Positions 18,202-27,513 of a stretch of DNA of 64,000 nt are shown piece after piece. The stretch lies in NCBI RefSeq assembly GCF_018070465.1, contig NZ_JAGPXT010000016.1, positions 1-64,000 of the forward strand, given 5' to 3'. The notes under the pieces are model-generated. The model saw only the letters and a program-made list of their open reading frames with translations, had not been told where the DNA came from and did not search any database. The stretch comes from Micromonospora sp. C95 (GTDB lineage Bacteria; Actinomycetota; Actinomycetes; Mycobacteriales; Micromonosporaceae). Each line of letters opens with the position of its first letter. Within the stretch, counting starts at the first letter, position 1. The translations under genes were made by a program, and so were the position numbers.

Positions 18202-18809
18202 CCCAGCTCGTGCACGTCCGCCACGATCGGCGACTCGGCGAGTTCGCCCTGCGTACGATCGACGTGGCCGCCGACGCGCCGCTGCTGCACCGGTGGGTGA
18301 CCCATCCCAAGGCGGCGTTCTGGCTGATGCGGGACGCCGACGTCGACGCCGTGGCCGCCGAATACCAGCGCATCGCCGAGCACCCGCACCACGAGGCGTA
18401 CCTCGGCCTGTGGCGTGGCGAGCCGGCCTTCCTCGCCGAACGGTACGACCCGGCCCACGTCGAGCTGGTCGGCCTGCACGACGCGCGGCCCGGCGACGTC
18501 GGGATGCACTTCCTCTGCGCACCCACCGACACCCCGGTTTCCGGGTTCAGCCGGGCCGTCATCACCACCGTGCTGGCCTGGATCTTCGCCGACCCCGCCA
18601 CCGAGCGGGTGGTGGTCGAGCCGGACGTGCGCAACACCGCCGTGCAGGCGCTCAACGCGGCGGTCGGCTTCGAGGTGGTCGGACCGGTCACCAAGCCGGA
18701 GAAGACGGCCCTGCTGAGCATCTGCACCCGGCAACGATTCCGCGCCGCCACCGGCGTGACCAGCGCGGCCGGCGCCGAAACGAAGGAGCATCACCGTGAC
18801 CACGCCTGA
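18198..18809 (+). CDS. desC: N-hydroxycadaverine acyltransferase
   Basis: 203 residues, GNAT fold of the siderophore acyltransferase type ([19 protein letters not shown] and [21 protein letters not shown]). It acylates N-hydroxycadaverine with succinyl- or acetyl-CoA to give the hydroxamate monomers. GTG overlaps the desB stop (GTGA), and the 3' end overlaps desD by 14 bases. A related GNAT is encoded at 8493-9041, so the locus has two acyltransferases and may make acyl variants. Confidence 0.92.
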   Translation: MTQLVHVRHDRRLGEFALRTIDVAADAPLLHRWVTHPKAAFWLMRDADVDAVAAEYQRIAEHPHHEAYLGLWRGEPAFLAERYDPAHVELVGLHDARPGDVGMHFLCAPTDTPVSGFSRAVITTVLAWIFADPATERVVVEPDVRNTAVQALNAAVGFEVVGPVTKPEKTALLSICTRQRFRAATGVTSAAGAETKEHHRDHA

Positions 18810-20598
18810 CCCGGTAGCCCACCTGCGCCCGGAGACCTGGGAGCGAGCCAACCGCCTGCTGGTCCGCAAGGCGCTCGCCGAATTCACCCACGAGCGGCTG
18901 CTCACCCCCGAACCGGACGGCCCCGCCGCCGACTCCACCGGCCGCCACTGGTACGCCGTCAGCGCCGCCTCCGGCGCGGTCCGGTACCGGTTCGCGGCCC
19001 GGGTGATGACCCTGGAGCACTGGGACATCGACCCGGAGAGCATCACCCGGCACCGGGACGGCGAGTCGCTGCCGCTGGACGCGGTCGACCTCTGCCTCGA
19101 CCTGCGTGACGCGCTCGGCCTCACCGACCGGATCCTGCCGGTCTACCTTGAGGAGATCACGTCCACTCTCGCCGGCCTGGCGTACAAGCTGGACCGGGCG
19201 CTGCCCGGCGCGGCGAAGCTGGTGGCGGCCGACTTTCAGACCATCGAGACCTCGATGACCGAGGGCCATCCCTGCTTCGTGGCCAACAACGGGCGGCTCG
19301 GCTTCGGCGTCGACGAGTACCACCGGTACGCCCCCGAGGCGGCCCACCCGGTACGGCTGATCTGGCTCGCCGCCCACCGTGACCATGCCACCTTCACCAG
19401 CTCGGCGGACCTGGACCGGGAGACGCTGCTGCGCGCCGAGCTGGGCGAGGCGACCCTCGCCCGGTTCGCCGGGGCCATGACCGAGCTGGGCCTGGACCTC
19501 GCCGACTACCACCTCATCCCGGTGCACCCGTGGCAGTGGTGGAACAAGCTGTCGGTCACCTTCGCCGGCGAGGTGGCGGGTCGCCGGTTGGTCTGCCTCG
19601 GTGAGGGCCCCGACGAGTACCTCGCCCAGCAGTCCATCCGCACCTTCTTCAACGTCAGTCACCCCGAGCGGCACTACGTCAAGACCGCGCTGTCCGTGCT
19701 GAACATGGGCTTCATGCGGGGCCTGTCGGCCGCGTACATGGAGGCCACCCCGGCCATCAACGACTGGTTGGCCGACCTGATCGACGACGATGAGGTGTTC
19801 CGGACCACCGGGCTGACGATCATCCGGGAGCGGGCCGCCGTCGGCTACCGGCACCGGCAGTACGAGGCCGCCACCGACCGCTACTCCCCGTACCGCAAGA
19901 TGCTCGCCGCGTTGTGGCGGGAGAGCCCGGTGCCCGACCTGGCCGACGGTCAGCGACTGGCCACCATGGCGTCGCTGCTGCACGTCGACACCGACGGGCG
20001 GTCGTTCGCCGCCGAGCTGATCGCCGCCTCCGGCCTGGCACCGGCGCAGTGGCTGCGCCGCTACCTGACCGCCTACCTGACCCCGCTGCTGCACGCCTTC
20101 TACGCCTACGACCTGGCGTTCATGCCGCACGGCGAGAACGTCATCCTGGTGCTGCGCGACGGGGTCGTGGAGCGGGCGATCTTCAAGGACATCGCCGAGG
20201 AGATCGTGGTGATGAGCGCCGAGGCGCCGCTGCCGCCGGCGGTCGAGCGGATCCGGGCCGACATCCCGGAGGACATGAAGCTGCTGTCGATCTTCACGGA
20301 CGTCTTCGACTGCTTCTTCCGCTTCCTCGGCGCGACCCTCGCCGACCAGGGCGTCCTCGGCGAGGAGGAGTTCTGGCGTACGGTGGCCGACTGCGCCACC
20401 GAGTACGCCGGCCGGGTACCGCACCTGGCCGACCGGCTGGCCCGCTACGACCTGTTCGCCCCGGAGTTCGCGCTGTCCTGCCTCAACCGACTGCAACTGC
20501 GCGACAATCAGCAGATGGTCGACCTGGCCGACCCGTCGGCGGCCCTGCAACTGGTCGGGGCGCTCACCAACCCACTCGCCCGGTTCGCACCGTCCTGA
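18796..20598 (+). CDS. desD: Desferrioxamine synthetase (NIS synthetase, IucA/IucC family)
   Basis: 600 residues. Typical NIS synthetase blocks are visible: GHPCFVANNGRLGFG near residue 155, DYHLIPVHPWQWW near 235, and the ATP/Mg region around SIRTFFN, KTALSVLNMGFMRGL and HGENVILVLRDG. It activates succinyl-hydroxycadaverine carboxylates with ATP and joins and closes the trimer to desferrioxamine E or B. GTG start, preceded by AAGGAG in the end of desC. Last gene of the biosynthetic run. Confidence 0.94.
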   Translation: MTTPDPVAHLRPETWERANRLLVRKALAEFTHERLLTPEPDGPAADSTGRHWYAVSAASGAVRYRFAARVMTLEHWDIDPESITRHRDGESLPLDAVDLCLDLRDALGLTDRILPVYLEEITSTLAGLAYKLDRALPGAAKLVAADFQTIETSMTEGHPCFVANNGRLGFGVDEYHRYAPEAAHPVRLIWLAAHRDHATFTSSADLDRETLLRAELGEATLARFAGAMTELGLDLADYHLIPVHPWQWWNKLSVTFAGEVAGRRLVCLGEGPDEYLAQQSIRTFFNVSHPERHYVKTALSVLNMGFMRGLSAAYMEATPAINDWLADLIDDDEVFRTTGLTIIRERAAVGYRHRQYEAATDRYSPYRKMLAALWRESPVPDLADGQRLATMASLLHVDTDGRSFAAELIAASGLAPAQWLRRYLTAYLTPLLHAFYAYDLAFMPHGENVILVLRDGVVERAIFKDIAEEIVVMSAEAPLPPAVERIRADIPEDMKLLSIFTDVFDCFFRFLGATLADQGVLGEEEFWRTVADCATEYAGRVPHLADRLARYDLFAPEFALSCLNRLQLRDNQQMVDLADPSAALQLVGALTNPLARFAPS

Positions 20599-20670
20599 CG
20601 CTCGGCGAACCCCGGTGGCCGCGAACGAGGCACCGCATCACGACCGCGTCGAGCGACGTCAAGAGCGAGC

Positions 20671-20676
20671 TAGGCT
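20671..20676 (+). promoter_or_regulatory. -10 box TAGGCT of a leaderless start
   Basis: TAGGCT is followed by six bases and then ATG 20683. No Shine-Dalgarno sequence is present. This is the spacing expected when transcription starts at the initiation codon. Confidence 0.55.
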
Positions 20677-20682
20677 GTGGAA

Positions 20683-20838
20683 ATGGCATCCATTGTGCAG
20701 CGGATCATGTCGTTCCTCAACAGCCCCAAGGGCCGCCAGGTTGTTGACCGGGGACGGCGCGAGTTGGCGAAACCTGGTAACCAGGAGAAGCTCCGGCGGC
20801 TTATCGCAAGGGGAAAGGGCAGCGGTCGCCGGCCCTGA
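20683..20838 (+). CDS. Small basic protein, 51 residues
   Basis: A short frame from ATG 20683, not tied to desD. It encodes MASIVQRIMSFLNSPKGRQ followed by an Arg/Lys-rich helix-prone tail ending GRGKGSGRRP-like. An amphipathic N-terminal segment with 15 Arg/Lys of 51 suggests nucleic acid or membrane surface contact, but no family is named. Support: a -10 box at leaderless spacing, coding-like composition, and no overlap with other genes. The stop comes 95 bases before the end of the convergent phosphotransferase gene. Confidence 0.6.
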   Translation: MASIVQRIMSFLNSPKGRQVVDRGRRELAKPGNQEKLRRLIARGKGSGRRP

Positions 20839-20933
20839 ACGGGCAGCGCCCTCTGACTCGATGATCCTGCAATATCCGGGCCGCCCCACCTGGCCGACCT
20901 TTCGCCGCGCCCTGCGACTGGTTGGCTCGGTGC

Positions 20934-21971
20934 TCACTGGGCGGTCAGCTCGACCAGGTCGCGGTCGAGCAGCTCGGCCAGCAGTGTGTGCCGGCCGGGG
21001 TCGTTGTCGGGGGTGATGCCCCGGCTCGGCATCTCCACGGTCATCAGCAGGTGCAGGTGCATCCGGTACAGCGCGAGCCGGCGGCGGACCCCGTCGTCGA
21101 ACACCAGCGGCACGCCTGTGGCCTCGGCGTACCCGCGCAGGAACGGATGTGTCGGTTCGTCCTCGGCACGCCGGAACAGCAGCGGGGAGACCAGGTCGAG
21201 CAGCGGGTCACCGTAGAGGAACCGCTCGCCGTCCACCAGCCCACACATCCGGTACGCGCCGTCGGCGTCCCGGTCGGCGAGCACGTTGCCGTCCCAGCAG
21301 TCGAAGTGCAGCAGCGCCGGCCGGCGTACCGTGTCGAGCAGTTCGCCGTGCCGGGCCACAAGTGCGCGGAACCGCTGCGGTGGCACCGGTAGCGGCACCT
21401 GCCAGTCGGCCGCGTCGGCAAGCAGGTCGTCGATGATCGCCGCGAACGCGGCCGACCAGGTCGGTCCGCCGGTGCGGCCGGCGTCGTAGCCGAACCGCGC
21501 GCCGGTGATCCGGTGCAGGGCGGCAGCCGCCGCGCCCAGGTCGGCGCGGACCGGCCCGTCGCCACCGTTCAGGTCGGGCAGCGCCCGGCCGGGCAGCCGG
21601 CCGGTTACCAGCCATTCGCCGAGCCGCCGGTCCCGGCCGTGGTGCAACACCGCCGGCACCGGCACCTGCGGCGCACGCTCGGCGACCAGCCGGAAGTAGC
21701 GGGCCTCGGCGGCGAGCAGGTCGGACTCGTAGCGCAGCAGCCGCGCGGTGGGCGGCGGGGCGACCTTCAGCACCACGTCCCGGTGAGCTGGTGCCGTACG
21801 GCCCGCTCCCGGCCGGTCGCCGTCGAGGCGGACCCACCACACCGCGGCGAAGCCCCCACCGGACAGCGGCCCGCAGTCGGCCACCCGCCGGCCCGGACCG
21901 AAGGACGACCGTACGAAGTCGACCACGTCGTCGGGGGAGAGGACCCGTTGCGTTGGACTGACCGGCGCCAC
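20934..21971 (-). CDS. Aminoglycoside phosphotransferase (APH)-fold kinase
   Basis: 345 residues. The kinase-like core shows VVLKVAPPP (ATP-site Lys), the catalytic loop LLHFDCWDGNVLAD and the metal motif GLVDGERFLYGDPLLD. This is Brenner's HxDxxxxN pattern with F in place of the usual G. The substrate is unknown; members phosphorylate antibiotics, choline, sugars or amino sugars. GTG start with a -10 box six bases upstream, so translation is probably leaderless. It is divergent from the channel-like gene at 22154, whose start is also leaderless. Confidence 0.8.
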   Translation of the reverse strand: MAPVSPTQRVLSPDDVVDFVRSSFGPGRRVADCGPLSGGGFAAVWWVRLDGDRPGAGRTAPAHRDVVLKVAPPPTARLLRYESDLLAAEARYFRLVAERAPQVPVPAVLHHGRDRRLGEWLVTGRLPGRALPDLNGGDGPVRADLGAAAAALHRITGARFGYDAGRTGGPTWSAAFAAIIDDLLADAADWQVPLPVPPQRFRALVARHGELLDTVRRPALLHFDCWDGNVLADRDADGAYRMCGLVDGERFLYGDPLLDLVSPLLFRRAEDEPTHPFLRGYAEATGVPLVFDDGVRRRLALYRMHLHLLMTVEMPSRGITPDNDPGRHTLLAELLDRDLVELTAQ

Positions 21972-21977
21972 CCGGCC

Positions 21978-21983
21978 AGCGTA
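21978..21983 (-). promoter_or_regulatory. -10 box TACGCT of a leaderless start
   Basis: On the minus strand TACGCT is followed by six bases (GGCCGG) and GTG 21971. No ribosome-binding site is visible. Confidence 0.5.
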
Positions 21984-22140
21984 GGCTGTGGCCCGCCTGC
22001 TGTCCGTCCGACGTCCGCCGGCAGCGATCCGGTTGTCAGGGCCAGCGCGAGCGGGGCCGCGTTCAGGAGTCGACGCATCCGGTCACACCTGTCCCACCGG
22101 TGCGACGATCGGTGCCCTGCCGGCCCTGGCGAGGGCTCTA

Positions 22141-22146
22141 TACGCT
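22141..22146 (+). promoter_or_regulatory. -10 box TACGCT of a leaderless start
   Basis: TACGCT, seven bases, then GTG 22154. The overlapping TATACG gives an alternative register. No Shine-Dalgarno sequence lies before the GTG. Confidence 0.5.
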
Positions 22147-22153
22147 CAGCGGC

Positions 22154-23860
22154 GTGGAGGTCGCGGAGGCCGGGCCACCGGTCCAGCCGGAGCCGGAGGA
22201 GCCCCGTCGCTTCGTCATCTGCGGCGACGACAGCCTGGCGTACCGGCTCGCCGACGAGCTGACCAACCGGCACGCGGGCCAGGTCACGGTGATCCTGCGA
22301 TCTCGGACATCCCGGTACGGTCGACGCATCGCCCGGCTGCCCGGCGTCCGGTTCGTCGTGGCGGAGCGGCCGGATGCCGACGCCTACCAGACGGCCGGGC
22401 TGGGCACGGCCGACGCGCTGGCCTTGGTCGACCGGAACGACGTGGCGAACATTGAGGCCGCGCTCCAGGCCCACGACCTGCACCCGACGCTGCGGATCGT
22501 GGTGCGGATGTTCAACACCGGACTGAGTCGAGGACTCGACCAGCTGCCCTACTGCACCGTCCTCTCTGACGGGGCGCTGGCCGCGCCGGCCTTCGTCTCC
22601 GCCGCAGTCGGCCAGGCCACTCCTCGGCACGGTCTACGTGACGGCACGATGTTCGTCGCCGGACGCGACGAGGTGCGCGAGCACGAGGTGGTCTGTGGCC
22701 TGGCGGTCACTCGGAACGGCGACGAGGTCGAGGTGCTGCCGGCCCGGCAGCACGACGCCGACCTGGTGCTCGCCGCCGTGGCACCCTGGCGGCCGGAGAC
22801 GTCCCGCCGCCGTCCGATGACCCACGGCTACCCGCTCGGAACGATCGCGGGTCGGGTCTGGCGCCGGATCCGCCTCGTCCTCGGCGTCTTCCTCGGACTG
22901 CTGCTCGTCGCCGCGGCCGTGCTCGCCCTGAGCCGGCCGGCAACGTCCTGGTCGCAGGCGTTCGTCGAGGCGGTCCTCGCCACTCTGGGTGGTGCGGACG
23001 TCGAGCCGACCGCCACCGGGGTGGAGAAGGCCACCCTCGTTGTTCTCACCATCGCCAGCATCGCCCTGATCCCGCTGCTCACCGGCGCGGTGGTGGACGC
23101 GGTGATCAAGGTACGACTGGAGGTGGCGGACGGTTCCCTGCCGAGGCGGGCCAGCGGACACGTCATAGTGGTCGGGCTGGGCGGGGTCGGCAGCCACGTG
23201 GTCGAAGGCCTGCACGCCCTCGGGGTCGACGTGATCGCCATCGACCGCTCGGCGGACGCGCGCGGCGTGTCGGCTGTGCGGGAGCTACAAATTCCGCTGA
23301 TCGTCGGGGACGCGAGTCGTCGAGAGACGCTGCTCGCCGCGTCGCTGGCGACCAGTCGCGCGCTTGTCGTACTCACCTCGGACGACGTGACGAATTTGGA
23401 GACCGCACTGGTCGGTCGGGCCGTCCGGGCCGACCTGCGGGTGGTGCTGCGGCTGTTCGACGGCGACTTCGCCGACCAGGTGCAGCGCGCCTTCGACCTC
23501 ACCATCTCCCGCAGCGTCAGCAACCTCGCGGTGCCGTCGTTCGTGGCGCGGATGCTCGGCCACGAACTGGAGGCGATTCCCGTCGCCCGGCGGGTGCTGC
23601 TGGTCGCCGAGACGACGGTCGGGGAGCGCTCGTTGCTGACCCGGATGACCGTCGGTGACCTGCGCCGGCCGGGCGAGGCATGGCTACTGCGGTTGACGAA
23701 CCTCGTCGGCAGTCAGCTGCCGGCGACCGTCGCGGACGGACGGCGGTTGCGTCCCGGAGAGAAGCTCACGGTGGTGGCCACCCGGGCCGGGCTGGCCCGG
23801 TTGATGGCGGAGGCGGCGGCCCGACCAGACGCGCTCCGGCACATCGTGCCGCACGAGTGA
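22154..23860 (+). CDS. Ion channel-like protein with two RCK/TrkA-N domains
   Basis: 568 residues. An N-terminal Rossmann/RCK half (RRFVICGDDSLAYRLADEL) is followed by two transmembrane helices near residues 235-320, and then by a second RCK half beginning VIVVGLGGVGSHVVEGL, with IDRSADARGV and a TrkA-C-like tail. Between the helices, TLGGADVEP occupies the place of the potassium filter TVGYGD, so selectivity is uncertain. The layout recalls CASTOR/POLLUX-like proteins. GTG 22154 was chosen because of its leaderless promoter; the frame is open 18 codons further upstream. Confidence 0.75.
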   Translation: MEVAEAGPPVQPEPEEPRRFVICGDDSLAYRLADELTNRHAGQVTVILRSRTSRYGRRIARLPGVRFVVAERPDADAYQTAGLGTADALALVDRNDVANIEAALQAHDLHPTLRIVVRMFNTGLSRGLDQLPYCTVLSDGALAAPAFVSAAVGQATPRHGLRDGTMFVAGRDEVREHEVVCGLAVTRNGDEVEVLPARQHDADLVLAAVAPWRPETSRRRPMTHGYPLGTIAGRVWRRIRLVLGVFLGLLLVAAAVLALSRPATSWSQAFVEAVLATLGGADVEPTATGVEKATLVVLTIASIALIPLLTGAVVDAVIKVRLEVADGSLPRRASGHVIVVGLGGVGSHVVEGLHALGVDVIAIDRSADARGVSAVRELQIPLIVGDASRRETLLAASLATSRALVVLTSDDVTNLETALVGRAVRADLRVVLRLFDGDFADQVQRAFDLTISRSVSNLAVPSFVARMLGHELEAIPVARRVLLVAETTVGERSLLTRMTVGDLRRPGEAWLLRLTNLVGSQLPATVADGRRLRPGEKLTVVATRAGLARLMAEAAARPDALRHIVPHE

Positions 23861-23869
23861 CGCCAGCGA

Positions 23870-24745
23870 TCATGGTCCGACTCCCGGCGGGCGGTCGCCC
23901 CGGACATCCCGCAGCGCCTCGGCGATCATGCGGTGGCCCTGGGCCTCGAACGCCTCGTCGCCCACCCGGTACGCCCACGCCGCGGTGCCGATCGCGTCAC
24001 GGACCCGGGTCCGGTGCCACGCGTGCGGCTCGCGGGGATCGGGGCCGTACCCGTCGAGGAAGGCTGCCTCGAGCCTCGGATCGCGCCGGAAGTCCTGGGC
24101 GGCCAGCCGACCGAGGTCCGTGTACGCGGGACGCAGCGCAGCGCGACCGAAATCGATCACACCGAGCACGCCGTCGTGGACCAGCCAGTTCCGGGGCTGC
24201 CAGTCGCCATGGGTGGGTACCAGAGACGCCGACGGGGTCGGCCAGGCCGTGATTTCGGCCCGGAGCCGCCGCACGGTGTGCGCGGCGATCCGGTGTGGAC
24301 GGCACAGCCAGGCCAGCGACTTCTCGTTCTCGCGTCGCTCGTGTTCGTCGTCGGGAACGACGAGCTGGGCGTGCAGCAGCGCCAGCAACTCGCCGGCCTG
24401 CCGGTAGACGCGGGGATCGTGGGCGTGTGCACTGCCGAGCACCAGCTGACCGGGCAGGTAGCGGGTGACGAGCAGCTTCGCGTCCGCGTCGCCGTGCACC
24501 AGGGCCGGTGCGCGACCCCGATCGGTCCAGGGCTGCAACCAGTTGGCATGGGCGTCGAGTTCGCGGCCGATGCCGTGGTCGTCGTCGCCGGCCTTGACGA
24601 TGAATCGCGCACCCGCGCAGGTCACCTCCAGGACGGTGGTGGCCACCAACCCCCAGCTGTGCTCGGCCTCGACGCTCGCCCCGGGAAGCCACCGCGCCAG
24701 CAGCGCCTGCTGCTGGCGGGTGAGGCTCCCGAGCGTCGAGGTCAC
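23870..24745 (-). CDS. Aminoglycoside phosphotransferase (APH)-fold kinase
   Basis: 291 residues with FIVKAGDDD (ATP-site Lys), the catalytic loop THGDWQPRNWLV (HGDWxxxN) and the metal motif GVIDFGRAALRP. Substrate unknown. It differs from the gene at 20934 in both motifs, so the two are not recent copies. GTG 24745 has a -10 box at leaderless distance. The long open frame further upstream is the antisense of the GH51 gene. It ends nine bases from the stop of the channel-like gene on the other strand. Confidence 0.82.
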   Translation of the reverse strand: MTSTLGSLTRQQQALLARWLPGASVEAEHSWGLVATTVLEVTCAGARFIVKAGDDDHGIGRELDAHANWLQPWTDRGRAPALVHGDADAKLLVTRYLPGQLVLGSAHAHDPRVYRQAGELLALLHAQLVVPDDEHERRENEKSLAWLCRPHRIAAHTVRRLRAEITAWPTPSASLVPTHGDWQPRNWLVHDGVLGVIDFGRAALRPAYTDLGRLAAQDFRRDPRLEAAFLDGYGPDPREPHAWHRTRVRDAIGTAAWAYRVGDEAFEAQGHRMIAEALRDVRGDRPPGVGP

Positions 24746-24751
24746 AGCGAG

Positions 24752-24757
24752 AGGATA
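24752..24757 (-). promoter_or_regulatory. -10 box TATCCT of a leaderless start
   Basis: TATCCT on the minus strand, six bases (CTCGCT), then GTG 24745. It lies in the 32-base gap after the GH51 gene. Confidence 0.5.
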
Positions 24758-24777
24758 CGAGCCGACCGTGGGTACGG

Positions 24778-26307
24778 TCAGGACCCGCCGGACCCGGTTG
24801 CCTGCGGGACGGTCAGCGCGGTCCACGACACGGGCGGCAGTTCGACGGTGAGCAGGCCGTCGGCGAGCCGCGCGGTGTCGTTGCTGCGCAGTCCGACCCG
24901 GTGCGGGTCGCGCAGGTCGTTGGCGGCGCGCACCTCGGTGTCCCAGATTCCCTGGGCCGAGACCGCGCCGGTCGGCTGGAACGCGCGCAGGTCGATCGTC
25001 ACCGTCGTCGCCTCGGTGAGGTGCCGGTTCTGCAGGAACACCGACAGCCCGGTGCCGTCGCTGGTCGCGGCGGCGGCCACCACCGGCACCGAGCCGAAGG
25101 TCGCGGTGGTCGTCTCGTCGGCGTCGGCGAGGACCCGCAGCGCGTCGCCCCGGGCGGCGCGCGAGGTCACCGAGAACGGGAAGAACGTGGTCTGCCGCCA
25201 GGCCGGACCGCCGGGCTCGGTCATGATCGGTGCGATCACGTTGACGAGCTGCGCGAGGTTCGCCGAGGTGACCCGGTCGGCGTGATTGAGCAGGGAGATC
25301 AACAGGCCGCCGAGGACCACGGCGTCCGCGACGGTGTACCGGTCCTCCAGCAGGCGAGGTGCGACTGGCCACTCGTCGATGGTGAAGGTGCGCGCCTTCT
25401 CCTGCCACCGGCTCATGTACCAGATGTTCCACTCGTCGAACGCGAGGTCGACCCGCTTGGTCGACCGCTTGACCGTGCGTACGTGGTCGACGGTCGCGAC
25501 CACCGACTCGATGTAGGTGTCCATGTCGACGCCGGAGGCGAGGAAGCTCGCCAGATCATCGTCGTGTTCCTGGTAGTACGCGTGGCAGGAGATGTAGTCG
25601 ACGTCGTCGTAGGCGTGGGTCAGCACGACGCGTTCCCACTCACCGAAGGTCGGCATGCCTCGGCCGGACGATCCGCAGGCGACCAGCTCCAGGTTCTGGT
25701 CGACCTGGCGCATCGCCTTGGCCGTCATCGACGCGAGCTTGCCGTAGTCGGTGGCGTCGCGGTGGCCGAGCTGCCAGGGCCCGTCCATCTCGTTGCCGAG
25801 GCACCACATGGCGATGCCGAACGGCTTCTCCCGACCGTTGGCGGCCCGTTGCGCGGCGCGGGCGGTGCCGGCCGGCAGGTTGGCGTACTCCAGCAGCTCG
25901 ACGGCCTCCTTCGGGCCCCGGGTGCCGAGGTTCACCGCCAGCATCAGCTCGCTGCCCACCAGGTCGAGCCAGTGTTGGAACTCGTGCAGGCCGACCTGGT
26001 TGGTCTCGGTGGAGTGCCAGGCGAGGTCGAGCCGGCGCGGCCGTTCGGCCACCGGCCCGACGCCGTCCTCCCAGTTGTAACCGGAGACGAAGTTGCCGCC
26101 CGGGTACCGGACGGTGCTGACGCCGAGCTCCTTGACCAGCTCGACGACGTCACGCCGGAACCCGTCCGGTCCGGCGCTCGGATGCCCGGGCTCGTGGATG
26201 CCGTCGTAGATGTGGCGGCCGAGGTGCTCGACGAAGCCGCCGAAGAGCCGGCGACGGACCGGCCCGATGGTGAACGCCGGGTTGATGGTGAGGTGCGCGC
26301 GGGGCAT
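24778..26307 (-). CDS. abfA: Alpha-L-arabinofuranosidase, GH51
   Basis: 509 residues, the usual length for intracellular GH51 enzymes, with no signal peptide. The catalytic pair is E173 in CLGNEMDGPW (acid/base) and E292 in FDEWNIWY (nucleophile). FGGFVEHLGRHIYDGI near the N-terminus is also typical. It releases arabinofuranose from imported arabino-oligosaccharides. ATG 26307 has AAGGAG five bases upstream; the frame's earlier start overlaps the operator. A LacI-family gene lies just upstream in the same direction, and a CG-centred dyad lies in the gap. Confidence 0.93.
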   Translation of the reverse strand: MPRAHLTINPAFTIGPVRRRLFGGFVEHLGRHIYDGIHEPGHPSAGPDGFRRDVVELVKELGVSTVRYPGGNFVSGYNWEDGVGPVAERPRRLDLAWHSTETNQVGLHEFQHWLDLVGSELMLAVNLGTRGPKEAVELLEYANLPAGTARAAQRAANGREKPFGIAMWCLGNEMDGPWQLGHRDATDYGKLASMTAKAMRQVDQNLELVACGSSGRGMPTFGEWERVVLTHAYDDVDYISCHAYYQEHDDDLASFLASGVDMDTYIESVVATVDHVRTVKRSTKRVDLAFDEWNIWYMSRWQEKARTFTIDEWPVAPRLLEDRYTVADAVVLGGLLISLLNHADRVTSANLAQLVNVIAPIMTEPGGPAWRQTTFFPFSVTSRAARGDALRVLADADETTTATFGSVPVVAAAATSDGTGLSVFLQNRHLTEATTVTIDLRAFQPTGAVSAQGIWDTEVRAANDLRDPHRVGLRSNDTARLADGLLTVELPPVSWTALTVPQATGSGGS

Positions 26308-26332
26308 GGGACTCCTTACCAATGATCACCAA

Positions 26333-26346
26333 CGATAACGTTTTCG
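26333..26346. promoter_or_regulatory. Probable LacI-family operator upstream of abfA
   Basis: CGATAACGTTTTCG is a 14-base dyad with a CG centre. Its complement reads CGAAAACGTTATCG, so six of seven pairs match. It lies 26 bases before the abfA ATG and after the LacI gene at 26401, its likely binder. Confidence 0.6.
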
Positions 26347-26400
26347 GCGACGTCAGACGAGCCCCAGCCGCCCGGCTCCGGCACCCGACGATGCCGGGCG

Positions 26401-27417
26401 TCACCTCGGGGCGGCGCCGGCGCTGTCCCGGCGGACCAGTTCGGCCGACAGCGACTCGACCCGGGGACCGGCGGCTCCCGGGTCCAGCGCCAGGGCCATC
26501 GCGCGGGCGCCCATCTCGACAAGTGGCAGTCGGACCGTGGTCAGCGCCGGGGTGACGTCCGCGGCGATCGGCATGTCGTCGAAGCCGAACACGCTCACCT
26601 GCCGCGGCACCGGCACCGCGCGGGCGCGCAGCAGCGCCAGCGCGCCGATGGCCATCGAGTCGTTGAGCGCCGCGATCGCGGTCAGGTCGGGCTCGGCGTC
26701 GAGCAGCGCGGCGGTGGCCTCGGCGCCGCCGTCGCGGTCGAAGTCGGCGTACCGGATGCGGTGCTCGGGCAGCTCCCGGCCGTGGTCGGCGAGCGCCGCG
26801 CGCAGCCCGGCGAGCCGGTCGGTGATGGTGGTCAACACCCGGGGACCGGCCACCACGCCGATGCGTTCGTGGCCGAGGCGGCACAGCTCCTGCCCGAGCA
26901 ACTCGCCGCCGCCCCGGTTGTCCGGCATCACCGCGTCACCGGAGTGTTCGTGGCGGCCGATCACCGCGACCCGCCCGCCGGTGGCCTCGTACGCGGCGAG
27001 CTTGCCGTTGAGCAGCCGGGTGAAGTCGGCGTCGTGGTATCCGGAGCCGGCCAGGATGATGGCGGCGACCTGCTGCCCCCGCAGCAGTTCGACGTACTCC
27101 AGTTCCCGCTCCGGGTCGCGGTAGCTGTTGCAGATCATCAGCAGCCGGCCCTGGTCGGTGGCGACCCGTTGCAGGCCCCGGGTGATCTCCGAGAAGTACG
27201 GGTCGGAGACGTCGTGCACGATCACGCCGACGGCACCGCGATGCGACCGGGCCAGCAGTTGGGCGTGCGCGTTGGGCACGTACTGCAACTCGGTGACGGC
27301 CCGCAGCACCCGCTCGCGCAGTTCCTCAGTGACCGGTTTGCTGCTGCCGTTTATCACGCGGGAGGCGGTGGCGGGTGAGACACCGGCCCGTCGGGCCACA
27401 TCGGACAGCGTCGCCAC
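26401..27417 (-). CDS. LacI-family transcription regulator
   Basis: 338 residues. The N-terminal helix-turn-helix is LSDVARRAGVSPATASRVIN, followed by a hinge and a periplasmic-binding-like effector domain (GAVGVIVHDVSDPYFSEITRG, FGFDDMPIA). It probably represses abfA in response to arabinose or an arabino-oligosaccharide. GTG 27417 sits behind a GAGGGGG ribosome site and places the HTH at residue 3, as usual. The frame extends 17 codons further up without a family match. It is co-directional with abfA, 93 bases upstream of it. Confidence 0.88.
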   Translation of the reverse strand: MATLSDVARRAGVSPATASRVINGSSKPVTEELRERVLRAVTELQYVPNAHAQLLARSHRGAVGVIVHDVSDPYFSEITRGLQRVATDQGRLLMICNSYRDPERELEYVELLRGQQVAAIILAGSGYHDADFTRLLNGKLAAYEATGGRVAVIGRHEHSGDAVMPDNRGGGELLGQELCRLGHERIGVVAGPRVLTTITDRLAGLRAALADHGRELPEHRIRYADFDRDGGAEATAALLDAEPDLTAIAALNDSMAIGALALLRARAVPVPRQVSVFGFDDMPIAADVTPALTTVRLPLVEMGARAMALALDPGAAGPRVESLSAELVRRDSAGAAPR

Positions 27418-27513
27418 ACCCGCCCCCTCACGCGTCGCGCCGGCCGCTGTCGCGGCGACCAGCGACACCGTACCGCAGGGCGGGGGCCTTTTCCGGGGCG
27501 TGGTTGGCGCAGG

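Noticed and set aside
18688-20550. A 620-codon leftward frame antisense to desD
   Set aside because: Shadow frame without motifs; desD is unambiguous.
21984-22080. A leftward signal-peptide-like frame starting near 22080 (MRRLLNAAPLALALTTG)
   Set aside because: It runs out of frame into the phosphotransferase gene, has no clear ribosome site and crosses two promoter boxes.
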